A stretch of 64,000 nt of DNA. Source: Sphingomonas oleivorans (lineage in GTDB: Bacteria > Pseudomonadota > Alphaproteobacteria > Sphingomonadales > Sphingomonadaceae). Shown in pieces: positions 58,133-64,000 of this stretch. Positions within the stretch are counted from its first letter, which is position 1; each line of letters begins with the position of its first letter. Both the position numbers and the translations under genes were made by a program. The stretch spans positions 405,165-469,164 of the forward strand of contig NZ_NWBU01000010.1 in NCBI RefSeq assembly GCF_003050615.1, in the 5' to 3' direction. The notes beneath the pieces were generated by a model. It was given only the letters and a program-made list of their open reading frames with translations, searched no databases and was not told where the DNA came from.

Positions 58133-58164
58133 AAATAATATTGCCCGGATCGGCAATATTATTT
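58133..58164 (+). terminator. AT-rich 13-bp hairpin after tRNA-His
   Basis: AAATAATATTGCC (58133-58145) pairs perfectly with GGCAATATTATTT (58152-58164) over a CGGATC loop. It lies 51 bp past tRNA-His and 16 bp before the dehydrogenase start. It could terminate the tRNA or be an operator of the next gene; it is very AT-rich for this genome. Confidence 0.55.
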
Positions 58165-58180
58165 CTTGAGGATTCGGCCG

Positions 58181-59230
58181 ATGACCTCGCCCTGGGAGTA
58201 TAGCGATTTCGACGATCATGAGGGGCTGCACCTGTTCCGCGATCCCGCGGCGGGGCTGACGGCGGTCGTCGCGATCCATTCGACGGCGCTGGGGCCGGCG
58301 GCCGGGGGCGTGCGCTTCTGGCATTATGCCGATCGCGTCGATGCGATCACCGACGCGCTGCGCCTGTCGCGCGGCATGAGCTTCAAAAATGCCATGGCCG
58401 GCCTGCCGATGGGCGGGGGCAAGGGTGTGATCCTGGCCGATGCCGTGCGGCGCAAGACGCCGGAGCTGCTGGCCGCCTTCGGACGCGCGGTGGATAGTCT
58501 GGGCGGACGCTATGTGACGGCCGAGGATGTCGGCATGTCGGTCGAGGATCTGGTCGCGATCGCGCGCGAGACCAAATATGTCTCGGGCCTGCCGGTGGGC
58601 GAGGGCCGGGCCGGCGGCGATCCGGGCCCTTACACGGCGAAGGGCGTGTTCCTGGGCGTGCGCGCCGCGATCAGGCGGGCGCTGGGCAAGGAGAGTGCCG
58701 CGGGCGTGCATGTCGCGATCCAGGGCGTGGGCAGCGTCGGCGGCGGGCTTGCTCGGCTGCTGGCGGCGGATGGCGCGAAGCTGACCCTGGCGGACATGGA
58801 TCGCGGCCGTGCCGAAAGGCTGGCGGCCGAGCTGGGCGCGCAGACGGTCGCGGCGTCGGAGATACTCGGCGTCGAGGCGGATGTGGTGAGCCCCTGCGCC
58901 CTGGGCGCAATCCTCGATGCGCAGTCGATTGCGGCGCTGAAGACGCCGGTGGTGGCGGGCGGCGCGAACAATCAGCTCGCGACCCTGGCCGATGGCGACC
59001 GGCTGCATGCGCGCGGCATTCTTTATGCGCCCGATTATGTCATCAACGCCGGCGGCATCATCAATGTCGGGCTGGAATATCTCGGTCAGGGCGACCGCGC
59101 CGAGGTGGAGGCACGGATCGCGCATATCCCCGCGCGGCTGGAGCAGGTGTGGGACGAGAGCGTCGCGACCGGCGATCCCGCCGCGACCGTGGCGGACCGG
59201 ATCGCGATGCGGCTGATCGGCCGGGCCTGA
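58181..59230 (+). CDS. Leu/Val/Phe-type amino acid dehydrogenase
   Basis: A 349-residue NAD-dependent enzyme of the leucine-dehydrogenase branch. The catalytic lysine lies in AGLPMGGGKGVILAD; AEDVGMSVEDL and the Rossmann motif VAIQGVGSVGGGLARLLAADGAKLTLADMD follow. It deaminates branched-chain or aromatic amino acids reversibly; exact substrate uncertain. The ATG at 58181 has TTGAGG upstream; the frame opens at a TTG five codons before. Confidence 0.88.
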   Translation: MTSPWEYSDFDDHEGLHLFRDPAAGLTAVVAIHSTALGPAAGGVRFWHYADRVDAITDALRLSRGMSFKNAMAGLPMGGGKGVILADAVRRKTPELLAAFGRAVDSLGGRYVTAEDVGMSVEDLVAIARETKYVSGLPVGEGRAGGDPGPYTAKGVFLGVRAAIRRALGKESAAGVHVAIQGVGSVGGGLARLLAADGAKLTLADMDRGRAERLAAELGAQTVAASEILGVEADVVSPCALGAILDAQSIAALKTPVVAGGANNQLATLADGDRLHARGILYAPDYVINAGGIINVGLEYLGQGDRAEVEARIAHIPARLEQVWDESVATGDPAATVADRIAMRLIGRA

Positions 59231-59251
59231 GCGCGGTCGGTCGAGGCGGGG

Positions 59252-60184
59252 CTAGGTGACCGGCTGGGTCGCGGGCACGGGCCTGTCGCGGCGCAGGCGA
59301 TGCTCGCGCCAGACGGTATAGAAGCCGCTCGACGCGATCAGCGCTGCGCCTGCCAGCGTGTTGATCGATGGCCCCTGATGCCAGAAGAGCCAGCCGAGCA
59401 GGATGGTGCCGACGATCTGGAGATAATCGAAGGGCGACAGCACCGATACCGGCGCGGCCCGCAGCGAGGCCGTCATCAATAGCTGCATCAGCCCGCCGGC
59501 GACCCCGCCCAGCGCCAGCAGCAGCCAGGTGAGCGGCGCGTGCGCCCGGCCGAAGAAGGGCAGCAGCGCTGCGCCGACGACCACCGAGCAGAAGAAGAAC
59601 CAGAAGACGATCGCGGCGACATTTTCCGTGGTGCCGATCTGGCGCAGCGTGATGGTGACGCCCGCCGTGCCGAGCGCTGCGAGCAGGCCGATGCCCACTC
59701 CGATCAGCGGCACCTCATGCCCGCTGCCGCCTGGCCGCATCACGATCGCGACGCCCGCGAACCCGGCGGCGACCGCCAGCCAGCGATGGCGCCCGATCCG
59801 CTCGGCGAGGAACAGGGCGGAAAGGATGGTGGCGAAGATCGGCGCGGTGAAGCCGATCGTCGTGGCATCGGCGAGCGGCAGCAGGATCAGCGCCTGGAAG
59901 GTGCACATGATGGACGAGATGCCGAGCACCGAGCGGCCGAGATGGGCAAGCGGGCGTTGCGTCCTGAGCGCGCCGAGGCCCGGCCCCATCAGGACCCAGG
60001 CCAGCACCACCGGCAAGCCGAACAGCGCGCGATAGAAGAGCATTTCCGGCGCGCCCACGCCGTCGCGGCTCGCCAGCTTGAGCAGGGCCGACATCAGCGA
60101 GAAGCAGGCGGCCGCACCGCAGCGCAGCGCGATGCCGCGCATGATATTGTCCCGTAGCGGCGGGGCGCTCGGTCGGTCGGTCAT
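59252..60184 (-). CDS. EamA/DMT-family membrane transporter
   Basis: A 310-residue protein with about ten hydrophobic segments in two EamA repeats (AACFSLMSALLKLASRDGVGAPEMLFYRALFGLPVV and GIGLLAALGTAGVTITLRQIGTTENVAAIVFWFF). Such drug/metabolite transporters often export amino acids or related compounds; the substrate is unknown. GGGGGAAGAGAG precedes the ATG at 60182-60184. It diverges from ccmC. Confidence 0.88.
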   Translation of the reverse strand: MTDRPSAPPLRDNIMRGIALRCGAAACFSLMSALLKLASRDGVGAPEMLFYRALFGLPVVLAWVLMGPGLGALRTQRPLAHLGRSVLGISSIMCTFQALILLPLADATTIGFTAPIFATILSALFLAERIGRHRWLAVAAGFAGVAIVMRPGGSGHEVPLIGVGIGLLAALGTAGVTITLRQIGTTENVAAIVFWFFFCSVVVGAALLPFFGRAHAPLTWLLLALGGVAGGLMQLLMTASLRAAPVSVLSPFDYLQIVGTILLGWLFWHQGPSINTLAGAALIASSGFYTVWREHRLRRDRPVPATQPVT

Positions 60185-60319
60185 CTCTCTTCCCCCGGCA
60201 AGGGCATGGGCCTCGGCCGCCATGGAACGGCGCCGGCGGGCTTTGCCGGGATATGGATGATGTCGCAAGCGCTGGCGGCTTTCTTCGGCGGGCAAGCTCG
60301 TTTATGAGCGCCACCGACA

Positions 60320-61039
60320 ATGCACATCTTTGCCAATCCAAATCGTTTTCTGGCTATCGCCCGGCCACTGACGCCATGGCTGGGCTGGACCGGCGCGCTG
60401 CTCCTCGCCGCAGCGCTGGCAAGCGGCCTGATGCTGACGCCGGCGGACTATCTGCAGGGCGAGAGCGTGCGCATCATGTACGTCCATGTGCCGGCCGCCT
60501 GGCTGGGCATGGCCGGCTGGAGCGGGATCGCCGCCGCGAGCCTGATGCAGCTTGTCTGGCGCCATCCGCTGGCGGGCGTGGCGGCGCGGGCGATCGCGGT
60601 GCCGGGCGCGCTCTTCACCGCCATCTGCCTCGCCACCGGATCGATCTGGGGGCGGCCGACCTGGGGCACATGGTGGGAATGGGATGGGCGGCTGACCTCC
60701 ATGCTGGTGCTGTTCTTCCTCTATATCGCCTATCTGGCGCTGGCGGGCGCGGATGACGAGCGTGGCCAGCAGGGTAGCCGCATCGCCGCGATCTTCGGCC
60801 TGGTCGGCGCGGTCAACATCCCGGTCATCCATTATTCGGTGCTGTGGTGGCGCACGCTCCACCAGGGGCAGAGCATCACGCTGAAAGGGTCCGCCATCGA
60901 CATGTCGATCCTCTGGCCGCTGCCGATCGCGATGCTGGGCTTCACCCTGCTCTTCGCCGCGATCGTGCTGATACGGATGCGCACGTTGCTCGCCGAGGCG
61001 AAGGTCGAGGCGCGGCTGAAGCGGATGGCGGCGGCATGA
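60320..61039 (+). CDS. ccmC: CcmC, heme handling protein of cytochrome c maturation
   Basis: A 239-residue membrane protein with six segments. The Trp-rich heme motif is WGTWWEWDGRLTSML, with flanking His residues (VHVPAAW and VIHYSVLWWRTLHQG). It loads heme onto CcmE. It is the first gene of the cluster here; ccmA and ccmB are not upstream. It overlaps ccmD by 4 bp (ATGA). Confidence 0.95.
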   Translation: MHIFANPNRFLAIARPLTPWLGWTGALLLAAALASGLMLTPADYLQGESVRIMYVHVPAAWLGMAGWSGIAAASLMQLVWRHPLAGVAARAIAVPGALFTAICLATGSIWGRPTWGTWWEWDGRLTSMLVLFFLYIAYLALAGADDERGQQGSRIAAIFGLVGAVNIPVIHYSVLWWRTLHQGQSITLKGSAIDMSILWPLPIAMLGFTLLFAAIVLIRMRTLLAEAKVEARLKRMAAA

Positions 61040-61167
61040 CCCATTGGGCATTCATCATCGCCGCCTATGCGATCGCGCTCGGGGGCACGGGCGGGATATT
61101 GGCCTACAGCTTCGCGGCGATGCGCAAGGCCGAGGCGCGCGCGGAAGCGGTGACGAAAAGACGATGA
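61036..61167 (+). CDS. ccmD: CcmD, small heme exporter subunit
   Basis: A 43-residue single-span membrane protein (THWAFIIAAYAIALGGTGGILAYSFAAMRKAEARAEAV). A Trp near the start, one hydrophobic helix and a charged C-terminus fit CcmD. It overlaps ccmC and ccmE by 4 bp each, and helps release holo-CcmE from CcmABCD. Confidence 0.85.
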   Translation: MTHWAFIIAAYAIALGGTGGILAYSFAAMRKAEARAEAVTKRR

Positions 61168-61598
61168 AGGCGAAGCATCAGCGGCTGTCGCTGGCGCTCA
61201 TCGCGCTGGTGGCGATTATCGGGGCGGGCCTGCTCGCAATGTCCGCGCTCAAGGACCAGGCGGCCTATTTCTATACGCCGAGCGACGCGGCGCGCGATCA
61301 TGTGCGGCCGGGCGTGGCCGTGCGGCTGGGCGGCATGGTGCAGAAGGGGTCGATCCGGCGTGAGGCGGACGGGGTAACGATCCGCTTCGTCGTGACGGAC
61401 GGGGCTGAGGCCGTGCCGGTGCGCTTCAAGGGGATCGTGCCCGACCTGTTCAAGGAGGATTCGGGCGTGGTGGCCGAAGGGCGGTTCGAGCCGGGCGGCG
61501 GCTTCGTCGCGGACAATATTCTCGCCAAGCATGACGAGCGCTACATGCCGCCGCAGATGGCGGGCGAGATGCACAGATCGGAAAGCCTGAAGAAGTGA
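61164..61598 (+). CDS. ccmE: CcmE, periplasmic heme chaperone
   Basis: A 144-residue protein with one N-terminal membrane anchor and an OB-fold domain. The heme-linking H123 and axial Y127 lie in LAKHDERYMPPQM. FKGIVPDLFKEDSGVVAEGRFEPGGGFVADNILAKH is the family core. It carries covalently bound heme to CcmF. Overlaps both neighbours by 4 bp. Confidence 0.95.
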   Translation: MKAKHQRLSLALIALVAIIGAGLLAMSALKDQAAYFYTPSDAARDHVRPGVAVRLGGMVQKGSIRREADGVTIRFVVTDGAEAVPVRFKGIVPDLFKEDSGVVAEGRFEPGGGFVADNILAKHDERYMPPQMAGEMHRSESLKK

Positions 61599-63517
61599 TA
61601 GCGGAAGCAGGGCTGGCGGCCTTATGGCTCGCGGCGGCGTTGGCGGCGCTGCAATTCGCGCTGGGCGCGATGGGGCTGAGGCAAGGGGGCGACACGCTGC
61701 TGCCGGCGGTGCGGCCCGTGGCGCTGGTGCAGGCGGCGCTGGCCTGCCTTGCCTTCGCGCTGCTGATCCTGCTGTTCCTGCGGGTCGACCTGTCGGTCGC
61801 GCTGGTGGCGGCGAACGATCATTCGGCCAAGCCCTGGCTCTACCGTTTCGCGGGCGCCTGGGGAAATCATGAAGGCTCGATGCTGATGTGGGTGACGATC
61901 CTGTCGCTCGCCGGCGGGGCGGTTTCGCTGTTCGAGAAAAGGCTGCCCGAACGCACGCTGATCGCGACGCTCGCGGCGCAGGCGGCGATCGGGCTCGGCT
62001 TCTACGCCTTCCTGCTCTTCGCCTCCAATCCCTTCGCCAGGCTCGATCCGGCGCCGGCGGAGGGGCAGGGGCTCAATCCGCTGCTCCAGGATCCCGGCCT
62101 CGCCTTCCATCCGCCGACGCTCTATCTCGGCTATGTCGGCCTGTCGGTCGCCTTTTCCTTCGCGGTGGGCGCGCTGGTGACGCGCGACGTGGGCCCGGCC
62201 TTCGCGCGGGCGATGCGGCCCTGGGTGCTGGCGGCATGGATCATGCTGACGCTCGGCATCACGGCGGGCAGCTACTGGGCCTATTATGAGCTGGGCTGGG
62301 GCGGCTGGTGGTTCTGGGATCCGGTCGAGAATGCCTCGTTGATGCCCTGGCTGGCGGCGACCGCGCTGCTCCATTCGGTGACGGTGCTGGCGACGCGCGA
62401 CGGCCTGCGCGCGTGGACGGTGATGCTGGCGGTGGTCGCCTTCTCGATGAGCATGGTCGGCACCTTCCTCGTCCGCTCCGGCATATTGACGAGCGTGCAC
62501 AGCTTCGCGGTCGATCCGACGCGCGGCGCCTTCATCCTCGCCCTGCTGACGCTCTATATCGGCGGCGCGCTGGCCCTGTTCGGGCTGCGCGTAGGCACGG
62601 TGAAGGAAGGCTCGCGTTTCGACGTGGTGAGCCGCGAAGGCGCGCTGGTGGTCAACAACCTGCTCCTGTCCGCGATCCTCGGCATCGTGCTGGTGGGCAC
62701 GCTCTATCCGCTGATGGCCGAGGCGCTGTCGGGCGAGAAGCTTTCGGTGGGGCCGCCTTATTTCAATGCCGCGGCGGGTCCGCTGGCGCTCGTCATGGTC
62801 GCGGTGATGGCGGCGGGGCCGCTGATGCGCTGGCGGCGGGACGAGGCGATGGCCGTGGCGAAGCGGCTCGCCTTGCCGGCGCTGCTGGTGGCGGGGGCGC
62901 TTGCGGCGCTGCTGGCCCTCGCGCCCTCGATCGGGATGCTGCCGCTCCTCGGGCTGATCCTCGCGGGCGGCGTGGCGGCGGCGAGCATAGCGCCCTTGTG
63001 GAAGCGCAATCTGCGCCGGACGCCGCTCTTCATCTGGGGCATGGTGATCGCGCATCTGGGGATCGCGGTCAGCCTGGCCGGCATGGCTTCGGACAGCGCC
63101 TTCACCAGGGAGAGGCTGGTCGCGGCCCGGCTCGGCGAGACGCATCGCGTCGGCCCTTATACGATCCGCTTCGACGGCGTGGAGCCGGTGGTCGGGCCCA
63201 ACTGGACCGCGGTCGAGGCGACGCTGACCGCGACCCGGAACGGGCGGGAGACGCTGCTCAAGCCGCAGGCGCGCGCCTTCTGGTCGCCGCCGACCGAGAC
63301 CAATGAGGCGGCGATCCACACCGTGTTCGACGGGCAGCTCTATGTCGTCGTCGGCAAGGCGGACGAGGAGGGGCGCTGGCAGCTCCGCCTGTGGTGGAAG
63401 CCGTTCGTAACCTTGATCTGGCTGGGGGGCGCGATGGTGGCTCTGGGCGGGCTCCTGTCGCTGATCGGCCGGGTGCGGCGCGAGCGGCGCGCGCATGGGC
63501 AGGAGGCGTTCGCATGA
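61595..63517 (+). CDS. ccmF: CcmF, cytochrome c heme lyase subunit
   Basis: A 640-residue membrane protein with the Trp-rich heme motif GWGGWWFWDPVENASLMPWL and many hydrophobic segments. GAWGNHEGSMLMWV and AFHPPTLYLGYVG are family signatures. It attaches heme to apocytochrome CxxCH sites. The start is a GTG (61595-61597) overlapping the ccmE stop by four bases. Confidence 0.96.
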   Translation: MIAEAGLAALWLAAALAALQFALGAMGLRQGGDTLLPAVRPVALVQAALACLAFALLILLFLRVDLSVALVAANDHSAKPWLYRFAGAWGNHEGSMLMWVTILSLAGGAVSLFEKRLPERTLIATLAAQAAIGLGFYAFLLFASNPFARLDPAPAEGQGLNPLLQDPGLAFHPPTLYLGYVGLSVAFSFAVGALVTRDVGPAFARAMRPWVLAAWIMLTLGITAGSYWAYYELGWGGWWFWDPVENASLMPWLAATALLHSVTVLATRDGLRAWTVMLAVVAFSMSMVGTFLVRSGILTSVHSFAVDPTRGAFILALLTLYIGGALALFGLRVGTVKEGSRFDVVSREGALVVNNLLLSAILGIVLVGTLYPLMAEALSGEKLSVGPPYFNAAAGPLALVMVAVMAAGPLMRWRRDEAMAVAKRLALPALLVAGALAALLALAPSIGMLPLLGLILAGGVAAASIAPLWKRNLRRTPLFIWGMVIAHLGIAVSLAGMASDSAFTRERLVAARLGETHRVGPYTIRFDGVEPVVGPNWTAVEATLTATRNGRETLLKPQARAFWSPPTETNEAAIHTVFDGQLYVVVGKADEEGRWQLRLWWKPFVTLIWLGGAMVALGGLLSLIGRVRRERRAHGQEAFA

Positions 63518-64000
63518 AAAGGGCGATCATCTGGGCGCCGCTGCTGGTCTTCGCGATCTTCGTCGCCATGTTCGCCTTCGGGCTGAACCGTTCGCCCGAG
63601 CAGGTGATCAGCTCGCGGCTGGTGGGGCAGAAGCTGCCCGATTTCGCGCTGCCCGGGGCGCTGCCCGGCCAGCCCGGCCTTGCGAGCGCCGATCTGGCCA
63701 AGGGCAAGCCGCGGCTGCTCAACATCTTCGCGAGCTGGTGCGTGCCCTGCGTGGCGGAAGCGCCGCAGCTCATGGCGCTGAAGCAGGCGGGCGTCCAGAT
63801 TGACGCGATCGCCATTCGCGACCGGCCGGAGGATGTGGCGAACTTCCTCAAGCGCTGGGGCAATCCTTATGCGCGGATCGGCGGCGACAAGCAGAGCCGG
63901 GTGCAGATCGCGTTGGGTTCGTCCGGCGTCCCCGAAAGCTTCATCATCGACGGGCGGGGCGTGATCCGTCACCAGCATATCGGCGATATCAGGCCGGAAG
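63514..64000 (+). CDS. ccmG: CcmG/DsbE thioredoxin-like protein, 3' end cut by window
   Basis: The first 162 residues are visible. An N-terminal anchor (about 5-24) is followed by a thioredoxin-like domain with the active site C76-V-P-C79 in FASWCVPCVAEAP and the conserved cis-Pro region SSGVPESFIIDGRG. It keeps apocytochrome c cysteines reduced. It overlaps ccmF by 4 bp and runs off the right edge. Confidence 0.94.
   Translation, partial: MKRAIIWAPLLVFAIFVAMFAFGLNRSPEQVISSRLVGQKLPDFALPGALPGQPGLASADLAKGKPRLLNIFASWCVPCVAEAPQLMALKQAGVQIDAIAIRDRPEDVANFLKRWGNPYARIGGDKQSRVQIALGSSGVPESFIIDGRGVIRHQHIGDIRPE

Overview
The window is high-GC chromosomal DNA of an alphaproteobacterium. Gene content and order (mreBCD-mrdA-rodA diverging from mutL, gatCAB, tig-clpP-clpX-lon-hup, a cysteine-poor MutL with an endonuclease motif, a PyrB with an HxH-less PyrC', and a ccmCDEFG cluster) suggest a sphingomonad (Sphingomonas or a close relative). 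No lookup was possible, so the family-level assignment is inference.

Accessory left end (1-14.1 kb). Bases 1-232 hold the 5' part of a leftward gene for a winged-helix regulator of the WYL (BrxR/CapW-like) type. Diverging from it is a tightly overlapping four-gene operon at 356-5735. It encodes a ComEC-like metallo-beta-lactamase-fold (MBL) protein, a 737-residue E2-E1-JAB fusion (a one-chain bacterial ubiquitin-like conjugation and deconjugation protein), a patatin-like phospholipase and a second MBL-fold protein. No CD-NTase and no separate ubiquitin-like protein is present. This looks like an anti-phage or stress defence operon related to CBASS/Bil-type systems but with a different composition, and it is the main find here. 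It is followed by a leftward copper/silver efflux cassette (cusF-like, cusA, cusB, cusC) with two small Cys/Met-rich secreted proteins, a MerR-type regulator and a divergent cation diffusion facilitator with a textbook MerR operator. The block ends at the 3' end of a tRNA-Lys gene, a typical island insertion point.

Core region (14.1-64 kb). Cell-shape genes mreB-mreC-mreD-mrdA-rodA run leftward, and mutL diverges. Next come a small LuxR-type HTH protein, a TonB-C domain protein and a TPR/aspartyl-hydroxylase protein. The branched-chain amino acid genes leuA and ilvB-ilvN-ilvC run leftward. Upstream of leuA is a small leader peptide with four consecutive Leu codons, so leuA is probably controlled by attenuation. 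Then follow miaA/serB (divergent), a Sel1-SPOR protein, pyrB-pyrC', ruvX with an alpha/beta hydrolase, gatCAB, tRNA-Leu, tig (with an unusual His-rich and Lys/Ala-rich tail), a glycosyltransferase, clpP, clpX, an OpgC-like acyltransferase, lon (with a good sigma-32-like promoter), hup and tRNA-Val. A lone polysaccharide pyruvyl transferase precedes a sulfate uptake operon (sbp-cysT-cysW-cysA) with an Rrf2 regulator. The window closes with tRNA-His, an amino acid dehydrogenase, an EamA permease and the cytochrome c maturation genes ccmC-D-E-F-G, cut off inside ccmG.

Many neighbouring genes overlap by 1 or 4 bases (ATGA/TGATG), indicating translational coupling in cus, mre-mrd-rod, pyr, cys, ccm and the defence operon. 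I saw no insertion sequence, integrase, CRISPR array or rRNA.
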